A stretch of DNA of 64,000 nucleotides, from the NCBI RefSeq assembly GCF_007830515.1, contig NZ_VLKT01000004.1, positions 62,001 to 126,000 of the forward strand, given 5' to 3'. Origin of the DNA: Mesorhizobium tianshanense (lineage in GTDB: Bacteria > Pseudomonadota > Alphaproteobacteria > Rhizobiales > Rhizobiaceae). Each line of letters opens with the position of its first letter. Within the stretch, counting starts at the first letter, position 1. The notes beneath the pieces were generated by a model. It was given only the letters and a program-made list of their open reading frames with translations. It was not told the DNA's origin and ran no database searches. Made by a program: the position numbers and the translations under genes. Shown here one piece after another: positions 37,316-45,519 of the stretch.

Positions 37316-39025
37316 TTACTTGGCCATTCCGTTTGCCTTCTGGCGCCGTTCGATCACGTAGTGGGACAGAAGGGTGCAGAGCGCCACCATGACGACGGCG
37401 ATGACACCGAGCGCGGCACCTGGGCCGCGGCCGGCGGGCGATTGCATGAAGACGTAAAGCCCGTAGGCGATCGGCGCGTCCGAATTGCTCTGGATCAACA
37501 TCAGCGTCGCCGACAATTCCACCGCCGCGGTGGAGAAGCTGGTAACGAAACCGGCGAGCAGGCCCCCCATCATCAGCGGCAGCACGATCCGCCTGACGGT
37601 ATGGAATTTGGTGGCGCCGAGATTTTCCGCGGCCTCCTCAAGCGATTCCGAAATCTGCTGGAGAGCCGCGTAACATGCACGTAGCGCATAAGGCAGACGA
37701 CGGATCGCAAGCGCGAGGACCACCATGACCCAGAGCGCCGCCAGTGGCGTGCCATCGGGCAACGTGACGCCGTAGAAGGTGCGGAGATAACCGATGCCAA
37801 GCACGACGCCGGGGATGGCGAGCGCCGAAGTTGCGGCCCAGTCGAGCCAGCGGCGGCCGACGATCCTGGTCCGAAGCACGAGATAGGCGATGGCACCGCC
37901 GACGGCCACGTCGATCAGCCCAGCAAGCGATGCATAGATCAGCGTGTTCTTGATGTAGAGCGAGCTCTCCCCGAAGACGCGGCCGTAATGCGCCACGGTG
38001 AATGCGTCCGGCAATGGGCTGAACGACCAGACCGTGGCGAAGGAGAGAAGCAGCAGGCCGATATGCGGCGACAGCACCAGAAGCAGGATGAGCATGACGA
38101 CGCCATAGGCAACGACGCTTTCTCCGGTTCCGAGCTGGCGTCGCGACAGGCCGCCACCGCCGCGCTGAACGGTCGAATAGTCCTTGCCGCGCATGGCGAT
38201 CGCCGACACCCACATGGCAAAGATCGACACCGCGATCAGGATGACCGAAATGACATATCCCATCGGATCGGTGAGGCCGACGGAGGTGACGCGTAGATAG
38301 GCTTGCGGCGCCAGCATGTCCTTGACGTTGAGCAGCAGCGGCGTGGCGAGGTCATCGAAGACTTTCACGAAGACCAGCGAGGCTCCGGCAAGATAGCCAG
38401 GCATGGCGAGCGGAAAGACGATGCGCCTGAACAGGCGAAATCCGGACGCGCCAAGATTCTGGGCGGCCTCTTCCATCGAACGGTCTATATTGCGCAGGCT
38501 GGTCGACAGATTGATCAGGATGAATGGGAAATAGTGCAGCGATTGCACGAAGATGACGCCGTTCAGGCCGTCCATGAAAGGCAGTTTGAAGCCGAACCGG
38601 TCATTGAGCAGCAGGTTCACCGTGCCGTTGCGGCCGAACAGCAACTGCATCGCCACAGCACCGACGAAGGGCGGCATGATCAGCGGCACGAAACCCAGCG
38701 TCTGTATGACGATGGCGCCGCGAAATTCGAAACGCGTGGTGAGCACGGCAAGCGGCAGCGCGAGCACCGTGGCCCAGACCACAGACATGCCTGAAACGTA
38801 CACCGAGTTCCAGAACGAGCGGACGAACAGGTCGGTGCCGAAGAAATCGAAGAAATTGACGAAGGTAAACGTCCCGGTGCCTTTGTCCGTGAATGCCGTG
38901 TAGATGACCGTGCCTGCCGGAACGATGAGGAACACGCCCAGGAACAGTGCGATCACCAGCACTGCCGCCGTTTGTCCTGGTCTCGAGGAGACGCGCTGCG
39001 AGGGGCTGGAAAGGGCATAAGCCAT
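37316..39025 (-). CDS. ABC transporter permease, two fused membrane domains
   Basis: A 569-residue FbpB-type permease with about twelve helices in two homologous halves. EAA loops are RSMEEAAQNLGASGFRLFRR in the first half and ESLEEAAENLGATKFHTVRR in the second. It lacks the extra N-terminal helices of the permease at 25138, so the two transport systems are not recent duplicates. The gene is separated from the binding-protein gene by 176 bp carrying a stable hairpin. ATG 39025 begins MAYALSSPSQRVSSRPGQTA, a cytoplasmic tail. Confidence 0.9.
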   Translation of the reverse strand: MAYALSSPSQRVSSRPGQTAAVLVIALFLGVFLIVPAGTVIYTAFTDKGTGTFTFVNFFDFFGTDLFVRSFWNSVYVSGMSVVWATVLALPLAVLTTRFEFRGAIVIQTLGFVPLIMPPFVGAVAMQLLFGRNGTVNLLLNDRFGFKLPFMDGLNGVIFVQSLHYFPFILINLSTSLRNIDRSMEEAAQNLGASGFRLFRRIVFPLAMPGYLAGASLVFVKVFDDLATPLLLNVKDMLAPQAYLRVTSVGLTDPMGYVISVILIAVSIFAMWVSAIAMRGKDYSTVQRGGGGLSRRQLGTGESVVAYGVVMLILLLVLSPHIGLLLLSFATVWSFSPLPDAFTVAHYGRVFGESSLYIKNTLIYASLAGLIDVAVGGAIAYLVLRTRIVGRRWLDWAATSALAIPGVVLGIGYLRTFYGVTLPDGTPLAALWVMVVLALAIRRLPYALRACYAALQQISESLEEAAENLGATKFHTVRRIVLPLMMGGLLAGFVTSFSTAAVELSATLMLIQSNSDAPIAYGLYVFMQSPAGRGPGAALGVIAVVMVALCTLLSHYVIERRQKANGMAK

Positions 39026-39147
39026 GCTGACTCCCGATGAAAGTTGCCGCTCGGCGACCGCGCTGCCACGCGTTCCGACCTCGCTGTGAAATGTTCAAGG
39101 CAGTCGCCCGGCGATGCCGCGAATGAAGATTGTGCCGCCGCGGTGAC

Positions 39148-39168
39148 GCTGCCCGGTAACCGGGCAGC
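39148..39168 (-). promoter_or_regulatory. Intercistronic hairpin between binding protein and permease
   Basis: GCTGCCCG (39148-39155) and CGGGCAGC (39161-39168) form a perfect 8-bp stem with a 5-nt loop, 34 bp after the binding-protein stop and without a T-tract. It is well placed to protect the abundant binding-protein mRNA and reduce read-through to the permease, as at malE-malF. Confidence 0.5.
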
Positions 39169-39201
39169 CTTCGAGTGGCGTTATGCAGATTGCAGGCGCC
39201 G

Positions 39202-40521
39202 CTACTGGGTGAGCGCCAGCGCCTCTTCAGCCTTGGCCTTGGCAGCAGCGTATTTTTCAGTCGCAAAGGCTGCCCACTGCTGTTCGAGTTCGGCCTGACG
39301 AGCCGTCTTCTGATCGCCGCCGGTGAAGGCGTCGCCGATCCCGGCGCTCGCCGCCTGCTCGGCGCTGATCGGCATTGCAGCAATCATGGCGCGTGCCTCG
39401 TCGAGCAGGGTGCGCGCCTGGGCATTCTCGCCAGACGCCAGGGCGACTTCGGTATCGTGAATAGCCCTCGTCGCGGCTTTCAGATTGTCGAGCTGAAAAG
39501 TGACGAGTTGATCGTAGAGCGTATCGACAACGTCGGTGCGCTTCTTCGAGACGTCGGCATCGAAGGAGATCATCGACTGAAAGCGGGCATCCTTGAACGG
39601 GTTCGGGAACCCCTCCGGCGCCATTGCATAAAGTGCCGGATTGATCGGCAACCGGCGGATCGAAGGCTCCAGAAGCACCGTTTGTCCCGGCTCCGAAAGC
39701 AGATAGTTGATGAACGCCTCGGCACCCTCCCGGTTCGGCGCGTTGGCGATGATCGCGACGTTGGCCGGGACCACCGTCGTCACCGACGGATAGGCGAAGC
39801 CGATCGGAAAGCCGCTGGCTTGGGCCGAAAATGCAAAGAAGTCGATGACGACGCCGATGCCGGTCTGCCCCGAATTAACCGCATCCGGAACGCCAAAGGA
39901 GCGTTCGGTCACCTGCTGCAGATTACCGCCCATCGCCTTCAGCGTGCCCCAACCCTTGTCCCAGCCTTCACCCTGCAGAATCGTCTCGATGGTCAGGTGC
40001 GTCGTGCCCGAGCGCGACGGCGCCGCAATCGCGATGTGGTCGAAATATTCGGGCTTCGTCAAATCGCTCCATTCGGCCGGTTTCGCCAGGCCGTTGGCCT
40101 CGAGATAGCGTTCGTTCCACATGATGCCATATCCCGAAGCGGCGAAACCGAAATAGAACCCGTCCGGATCGTTGACATTGTAGGAACCGACCTTGTCGGG
40201 CAATCCGGTGACCGCTGGTGTGAATTTCGCCAGCAGGTTCTTACCCTTCAAACTGTCGAAGGCATCGGGCGCCGACGCCCAGAACAAATCGACCTGGTTG
40301 TTGGCTTTGATCTCGTCGAGATATTTGACACCCGAGCTGGTGCTTTTGTTCTGCACATCCATGGTGAAGCCGGGATTGGAAGCCTCAAAGCCAGCCTTCA
40401 AGGGATCCGTCACATCCTTGGAAAACGAGGTGACCACCGTCACCTTTCCGCCACCCTGCGCGTAGGCGTTCATCAGTCCGGCAGCCGAAACCAGCACTGC
40501 CGCGGCAATGGTCTTGAGCAT
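39202..40521 (-). CDS. ABC transporter substrate-binding protein under sigma-54 control
   Basis: A 439-residue periplasmic protein, longer than usual for the family. The signal peptide MLKTIAAAVLVSAAGLMNAY is cut near AQ. Then come VVTSFSKDVTDPLKAGFEAS and DLFWASAPDAFDSLKGK, with GSYNVNDPDGFYFGFAASGY, AIAAPSRSGTTHLTIETILQ and the C-terminal helical tail rich in Ala/Glu. It is clearly homologous to the PgtC-like protein at 43965 (SRSGTTHL, NDPDGFY and ITxDFxxxA blocks), so transporter and sensor proteins probably see the same ligand. ATG 40521 follows CGGAGGAGAAGAC. A perfect sigma-54 promoter lies 56 bp upstream. Confidence 0.88.
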   Translation of the reverse strand: MLKTIAAAVLVSAAGLMNAYAQGGGKVTVVTSFSKDVTDPLKAGFEASNPGFTMDVQNKSTSSGVKYLDEIKANNQVDLFWASAPDAFDSLKGKNLLAKFTPAVTGLPDKVGSYNVNDPDGFYFGFAASGYGIMWNERYLEANGLAKPAEWSDLTKPEYFDHIAIAAPSRSGTTHLTIETILQGEGWDKGWGTLKAMGGNLQQVTERSFGVPDAVNSGQTGIGVVIDFFAFSAQASGFPIGFAYPSVTTVVPANVAIIANAPNREGAEAFINYLLSEPGQTVLLEPSIRRLPINPALYAMAPEGFPNPFKDARFQSMISFDADVSKKRTDVVDTLYDQLVTFQLDNLKAATRAIHDTEVALASGENAQARTLLDEARAMIAAMPISAEQAASAGIGDAFTGGDQKTARQAELEQQWAAFATEKYAAAKAKAEEALALTQ

Positions 40522-40576
40522 GTCTTCTCCTCCGTTGGGCCGCGCCCTTTGATGCGGCGGCTCGCTGAAGGAGGAC

Positions 40577-40592
40577 TGCAACTGCCGTGCCA
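40577..40592 (-). promoter_or_regulatory. Sigma-54 (-24/-12) promoter
   Basis: On the minus strand TGGCACGGCAGTTGCA matches the RpoN consensus TGGCACG-N4-TTGCA in every conserved position, with GG and GC at the proper 10-bp separation. It points at the binding-protein gene (start 40521), leaving a leader of about 45 nt. The upstream neighbour in the same direction encodes a sigma-54 activator, the expected partner. Confidence 0.85.
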
Positions 40593-40642
40593 ATTAAAAA
40601 AGCCCGCAAACGCAGGTTTTCCGGCAAGTGATGGGTCGTCAG

Positions 40643-40683
40643 GGTAACATCGCTGGTGATCCGGTTGGGAAAGAACGGTAACA
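40643..40683 (-). promoter_or_regulatory. Possible activator-binding sites upstream of the sigma-54 promoter
   Basis: Two direct copies of TGTTACC on the minus strand (40643-40649 and 40677-40683), 34 bp apart, lie 51-106 bp upstream of the -24 element, within the short gap after the response-regulator stop. Sigma-54 activators normally bind repeated sites in this position. Only seven bases are repeated, so this is tentative. Confidence 0.3.
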
Positions 40684-40693
40684 GCCCGGGCAC

Positions 40694-42046
40694 TTATTCT
40701 GCCGCAGTATCCATTCTGGCGGCGATGTCGAATTTGCGCATTTTCAGATAAAGCGTCTTGCGCGAGATGCCCAGGGCATCCGCGGTGGCGCCGATTTTGC
40801 CGTCGTGGGCGGAGAGTGCGTCGAGGATGACCAGGCGTTCGTGGCAATCGAGCTGGGCTTCCAGGGTATCGGTCCGAGCCACCGGGACGCGCGCACCGGT
40901 GCCATCTGCGGGATCTTCCTCCAGTCCAAGCACGAAACGCTCCGCAACATTACGCAATTCGCGCACATTGCCGGGCCAGGAACGGGCCGCGAGCTCCGTC
41001 AGCCTTCCCCCGTCGACTTTCGGTGCGACCCAGCCCTGACGCTTCGCGGCGAGGTCGAGAAAATGATGGAACAGCAACGCGACGTCGCCCTTGCGGTCAC
41101 GCAGCGGTGGGATTTCAATGCGCGCGATGTCGAGGCGGTAGGCAAGATCTTCGCGGAATTTGCCATCGGCGGCCAGCTTGTGAAGATTGTGCTTGGTGGC
41201 CGAGATGACGCGCATGTCGACCGGCAGTTCCTTGTTGGAGCCGAGCCGCTCGATGGTGCGCTCCTGGAGCACCCTCAAGAGCCGCACCTGTGCGGCGAGC
41301 GGCATGGACTCGATTTCGTCCAGGAACAGCGTGCCACCATGTGCATACTCGATTTTGCCGATGCGACGTTCGCGGGCGCCGGTGAAGGCGCCCGGCTCAT
41401 GACCGAAAAGCTCGGACTCGAGCATGGCTTCTGGAATGGCGCCGCAATTGACGGCGACAAAGCGGCCGTTCGCATGGCTGCCGAAATCGTGAATGGCCCG
41501 CGCGGCGACCTCCTTGCCGGTCCCGGTCTCCCCAGTGATCAGCACGTCCGTTTTGGCGCCGGCGATGCGTGCCAGCGTGTTGCGCATGGCAACCATCGTC
41601 GGTGAATGACCGATCACCCGCGTCTCCCATCCGTCCGGCAGCGATGCCAGGCGAAGTCGTCGGTTTTCCAGGACGATGCGGCGGTGCTCGCGTGCGCGGC
41701 GAACCGATTCCACCAGATGGACCGGATCGGCGGGTTTTTCGATCAAATCCCAGGCCCCGGCCCGCATCGCCTGCAGCGCCATCGGTACATCGCCATGACC
41801 GGAGATCAAAATGACGGGTATGTCTGCATCGATCCGCTTCGTCATGCTGACCAGATCGAAGCCGTCATGGTTCGGCATCCGCACATCTGAAACGATGATT
41901 GAAGCGCTGTCGGAACCGAGGCCGAAAAGTCCCTCCTCCACGCAGGCATGGGCGGCAACGGTCATCCCCTCCAGCTCAAGCGTCTGGCAATATGCCTCCA
42001 GCACCTCCGGATCGTCGTCGATCAGGATGACGTCTTGCATCTTCAT
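40694..42046 (-). CDS. Sigma-54-dependent response regulator (PgtA/DctD-like)
   Basis: A 450-residue NtrC-family activator. The receiver domain has DDD near residues 10-12, phospho-acceptor Asp54 in VSDVRMP and Lys in EKPADP. The AAA+ domain has GETGTGKE (about residue 170), the sigma-54 contact loop GAFTGA and LDEIESMPLAAQVRLLRVLQ. The Fis-type helix-turn-helix at the C-terminus reads GKIGATADALGISRKTLYLK. Its start overlaps the kinase stop by 4 bp. The kinase and a binding-protein-like third component are encoded just upstream, the arrangement of PgtA/PgtB/PgtC, which induces phosphoglycerate uptake in Salmonella. Its target is almost certainly the sigma-54 promoter at 40577. Confidence 0.9.
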   Translation of the reverse strand: MKMQDVILIDDDPEVLEAYCQTLELEGMTVAAHACVEEGLFGLGSDSASIIVSDVRMPNHDGFDLVSMTKRIDADIPVILISGHGDVPMALQAMRAGAWDLIEKPADPVHLVESVRRAREHRRIVLENRRLRLASLPDGWETRVIGHSPTMVAMRNTLARIAGAKTDVLITGETGTGKEVAARAIHDFGSHANGRFVAVNCGAIPEAMLESELFGHEPGAFTGARERRIGKIEYAHGGTLFLDEIESMPLAAQVRLLRVLQERTIERLGSNKELPVDMRVISATKHNLHKLAADGKFREDLAYRLDIARIEIPPLRDRKGDVALLFHHFLDLAAKRQGWVAPKVDGGRLTELAARSWPGNVRELRNVAERFVLGLEEDPADGTGARVPVARTDTLEAQLDCHERLVILDALSAHDGKIGATADALGISRKTLYLKMRKFDIAARMDTAAE

Positions 42047-43977
42047 CTGTGGGCCTCATCCAGCGAAACAAGAAACCGCGTACCGGTGGGACCAGTGTCC
42101 TTGACCGAGATCGTTCCGTTGAAATCCTTGATAATATTGTAGGAAATCGAGAGCCCCAGCCCAAGGCCCGAACCTGCGGACTTGGTGGTGAAGAAAGGGT
42201 CGAAGATGGAGTCGAGATCTCCCGGTGCGATACCGGGGCCTGAATCCCCGACCAAGAGAAATCCTTTCGTACCCTCCGCCCACGCCCGGATGCTCACCCG
42301 CCTGACTTCGCGCCCGGCCACCGCATCGAGGGCGTTGGCGATCAGATTGACCGCAACCTGTTCGAGCCGCACCGGCTCGGCCAACACTTGGAGTTTCGAT
42401 TCCTTCGGCAGGGCCAGGTCAAGCTCGACTCCCTCCTCATCGAAACGATGGTCGAGCAGGCTCAGCGCGTCCTCGACGATAGCGCCCAGCTCGACCGGAC
42501 CAAGATGCGAATCCGGCCGTCGGGCAAAACGCCTGAGATGGCTGATCTGCTCTCCCATGCGTGTCGCCAACGACTTGATCTTGTCGAGATTCCGAAAGGC
42601 CTGATCTTCCTGCCCACGCTCGATCAGCAGCATTCCATTGTGCGAATGCGATCTGATCGCGGCAAGCGGCTGATTGAGCTCGTGGCCGATGCCGGCCGCC
42701 ATCTGGCCAAGTGCTGCCAGTTTTGCCGACTGGATGAGCTCGTCGCGAGTCTGCCGGAAAATGTTCAGGGCGCGGGCAAGATCGCCAAGTTCGTCGCGGC
42801 CGCCCGACGGGATCGCCGTGCCGGAGCGGCCGGCGCTGATATTGCCGGCGACGTTAGCAAGCAAGCGGATTCGCGCCAGGAGGTTTCGGTGCACATAGAA
42901 ATATCCGATCACGATAGCCAGCGTGACCGCCAGTATTGCGATCGCCACAAGCAGCTTGCGGCCGGTGGCGATCGCTGTCTCCGCACGAGCGGAGGCTTCA
43001 GCAGCCCTTGCCTCGGTGGCAATGACTTCAGCCTCGATGCGGGCGCCAAGGTCCTGCACCAGCCTTCGGTTTTCCGCAGCCAGCGTCTCCAGCCTGCTGG
43101 CTTCAGCCATCTCCGAACGCTTGAGGTTTGGAATCCCGGTGTGGACATCCGACTGCTTGAGGACGCGCTCCGCCAACTGCCGGACCGTGATGCTGTCCGG
43201 CCAGTCGGAGAGGCTGCGAATGCGGATCGCAAGATCGTCAGCACTGTCTCCCAGGAAAGCATTTGTCTCCTGCAGGTCTTCAAGCGTGCCGATGTTCACC
43301 AGTCGGCCGATCAATCCCGTTGCCAGGTTCGCCTGCGATACAACTGTCAGCAGAGCCTCGCTTTTCCTTTGCTCCTCGAGCAAGACCCCTCTGTTGAAAC
43401 CGGTCTGGTCAGCCTCTGTCTCCATGTTGAAGCGGACATCTTCGACGAGCGGATCGGCCTCCTCCAGCAGGTCGGCCTGAACCCATCGGAGTTCGTCAAC
43501 AGCCGAGCGCATTTCTTCAACCAGGGTAAAACGCTTGCCGGCAGCCAGATCGATTTGTTCCAGATTGCGGTGGACTGCGTCGGCCAGCGGCAGCAGGAGA
43601 TCATTGCCGACGCTGTTGCTGCCAGCCCCATCCAGCAGCATTTGCAGCGCTTCCAGGCGTTCGGAATAGGATCGCCGTATTTCGGTGTAGGCGCCACGTG
43701 TCTGCGCACCGGCAAGGCTCGCCATGACCGCGTTGATATCGGCTCCCGCCTTGGAAAGGCGTGTAGCAAAGGCAAGTTGCGGCATATGCGCTTGGGCAAT
43801 CTGCGACAACTCCCCCGCCAGCCGGACATAGGACAGCCATCCGACAAGGCACGCACCGACCGCCAAGCCGACGATCACGACGAAGGCGGTGACGAGCCGC
43901 GCGCCAATGCCAAAACGCCATGTGCCCTCCGGCTCGGCTGCCCATTGTTTCGCCCCTGCCGGAATCACTGCCTCCAT
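42043..43977 (-). CDS. Sensor histidine kinase (PgtB/DctB-like)
   Basis: A 644-residue membrane kinase. Helix 1 (about residues 27-48) and helix 2 (about 335-355, LLVAIAILAVTLAIVIGYFY) flank a long helical periplasmic region. A HAMP region follows (RIRLLANVAGNISAGRSGTA). The phosphorylated His is near residue 429 in GQMAAGIGHELNQPLAAIRS, the DctB-type H-box. The ATPase domain carries NLIANALDAVAG, GDSGPGIAPGDLDSIFDPFF and SGLGLGLSISYNIIKDF. The gene overlaps the regulator downstream and the PgtC-like gene upstream (13 bp). Signal is probably relayed from the binding-protein-like partner. Confidence 0.89.
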   Translation of the reverse strand: MEAVIPAGAKQWAAEPEGTWRFGIGARLVTAFVVIVGLAVGACLVGWLSYVRLAGELSQIAQAHMPQLAFATRLSKAGADINAVMASLAGAQTRGAYTEIRRSYSERLEALQMLLDGAGSNSVGNDLLLPLADAVHRNLEQIDLAAGKRFTLVEEMRSAVDELRWVQADLLEEADPLVEDVRFNMETEADQTGFNRGVLLEEQRKSEALLTVVSQANLATGLIGRLVNIGTLEDLQETNAFLGDSADDLAIRIRSLSDWPDSITVRQLAERVLKQSDVHTGIPNLKRSEMAEASRLETLAAENRRLVQDLGARIEAEVIATEARAAEASARAETAIATGRKLLVAIAILAVTLAIVIGYFYVHRNLLARIRLLANVAGNISAGRSGTAIPSGGRDELGDLARALNIFRQTRDELIQSAKLAALGQMAAGIGHELNQPLAAIRSHSHNGMLLIERGQEDQAFRNLDKIKSLATRMGEQISHLRRFARRPDSHLGPVELGAIVEDALSLLDHRFDEEGVELDLALPKESKLQVLAEPVRLEQVAVNLIANALDAVAGREVRRVSIRAWAEGTKGFLLVGDSGPGIAPGDLDSIFDPFFTTKSAGSGLGLGLSISYNIIKDFNGTISVKDTGPTGTRFLVSLDEAHR

Positions 43978-45329
43978 GGTTTGAAACCGGGCAGCGTATA
44001 CTTGCTGGAGGCTTGGGACATAATCCTCTCGGCCTCGGCGAGATTATGCTCAATCGACGTGCGGACTGCGTCCATGAACGCCGCCTGTTGCGGAGGCAGA
44101 GGCAGGCCGGTCGGAACGTCGCTCAGGTCTGCAAGTTCGTTGTCGCCGGTCGCCTGTTCGCGCGGGACGGGCGGCCGGCCCAGATACTGCACCGCCTCGG
44201 CCAGTGCTCCTGACAGCTCGCTGCCCGGATCGTTGATCGCCGCCAGCTCGGCGGCCTGCCTCCACAGCCTTGCCAGGGCAGCGCGTTTTCGCACGATATA
44301 TTCGTCGAACACCAAATTGACCAACTGGTAGCGGCGGGCGGAAAGGTTGGCGTCGAAGCGCATTCCACGCAGCAGCCCGGCGCCGGCATGAAGAGCAATG
44401 CTGTTCCGATCCGCTTTCGCAGCGAGCTTGGCAAGCACAGGGATACGATTGATTTCCGGCTTCAGCAAAAGCTCCTGGCCCTCTTGCGACAGGGCAAAAT
44501 CCACGAAACGCTCGGCCGCGGCCACGTTGCGGCTGCGCGCGAGGATGGCGATGCTGGCCGGCACGAATACTGTGTCGGGCGGCAGCACGAATTTCGTGCT
44601 GTCGGGGGGGAAATTCGGCGCAGAACCCAGGAAATCGATCGTGATGCCGACGCCAAAACGGCGCTGCGCGACACCGGAGGCGACACCAAAACTGCGTGCC
44701 GTCACGGTCGAAACATTGCCACCGAGCTTTGACAGCAATGCCCAGCCGGCATCCCAGCCATATGTCTGCAGGATCGCTTCGACGATGAGATGGGTGGTGC
44801 CGGAGCGGGAAGGCGCGCTGATGCCGACATGGCCGGAATAGATCGGCAAGGTCAGGTCCGACCAGGTTCGGGGGACCGGCAGCCGGTTCTCCGCAAGATA
44901 GGCGGGATTGTAGACAAAGCCGTAGCTGGAAAGAGCAAAACCCAGATAGAAACCGTCCGGGTCATTCACGGGGTAGCCAGAAACCGTATCCGGCGCGCCT
45001 GTCGGCCGCGGCGCGGTTCGACGCAACTGGCCTTGCTGTTTCAACACCTCGAATGCGTCAGCCGCGGACGCCCAGAAAATATCCGCCGGAACATCTGGCT
45101 TTTCCCGGATGAAACGCACCGCGCTTGCTGTGTTGCGCTGGACGATGGTTAGTTGGATGTCCGGCTCCCTGGCCGAAAACGCCTTCTGAAACGGCTCGAA
45201 GAATGACGGCGGATAGGATGTGACGACGGTCAGGTTGCCTTTGTCGGCTTCCATCGCTGCCGCGGCACCGCACCACAGCAACAGTATCGCCAGCGCCCGC
45301 AGTTGCACCGACCACCAGCTGCCCCGCAT
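43965..45329 (-). CDS. PgtC-like periplasmic regulatory binding protein
   Basis: A 454-residue exported protein. MRGSWWSVQLRALAILLLWC with GAAAAM forms the signal peptide. The mature part has LTVVTSYPPSFFEPFQKAFS, ADIFWASAADAFEVLKQQGQ, YPVNDPDGFYLGFALSSYGF and SAPSRSGTTHLIVEAILQTY, then a long helical C-terminal tail. It is homologous to the transport binding protein at 39202 but is encoded as the first gene of the two-component operon and overlaps the kinase gene. In Salmonella PgtC is required with PgtB for induction, so a ligand-sensing role is expected. The start is uncertain: a TTG at 45395 extends the frame, but ATG 45329 begins the signal peptide directly. Confidence 0.84.
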   Translation of the reverse strand: MRGSWWSVQLRALAILLLWCGAAAAMEADKGNLTVVTSYPPSFFEPFQKAFSAREPDIQLTIVQRNTASAVRFIREKPDVPADIFWASAADAFEVLKQQGQLRRTAPRPTGAPDTVSGYPVNDPDGFYLGFALSSYGFVYNPAYLAENRLPVPRTWSDLTLPIYSGHVGISAPSRSGTTHLIVEAILQTYGWDAGWALLSKLGGNVSTVTARSFGVASGVAQRRFGVGITIDFLGSAPNFPPDSTKFVLPPDTVFVPASIAILARSRNVAAAERFVDFALSQEGQELLLKPEINRIPVLAKLAAKADRNSIALHAGAGLLRGMRFDANLSARRYQLVNLVFDEYIVRKRAALARLWRQAAELAAINDPGSELSGALAEAVQYLGRPPVPREQATGDNELADLSDVPTGLPLPPQQAAFMDAVRTSIEHNLAEAERIMSQASSKYTLPGFKPWRQ

Positions 45330-45519
45330 TCTTATGCAAGCCGACTTTGATCCGCACACAATCCTTATCCATCTGTTCGGCACGCAGTGGAACAATTCCT
45401 AGTGACCGTGAGCGCGGAGATGTTTCGTTCTTGTCTCAAACTAGCTGCAAACGGAAATCACAGGCCCGGCAACAGTGCGAAATGCGACCTCGACCTGGGA
45501 GCATCGAAGCGGCACTGGC

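Noticed and set aside
42388..44331. A 647-codon rightward frame across the sensor kinase genes
   Set aside because: The opposite strand encodes a full histidine kinase with all motifs. The rightward product has no motif, and it crosses two leftward genes.
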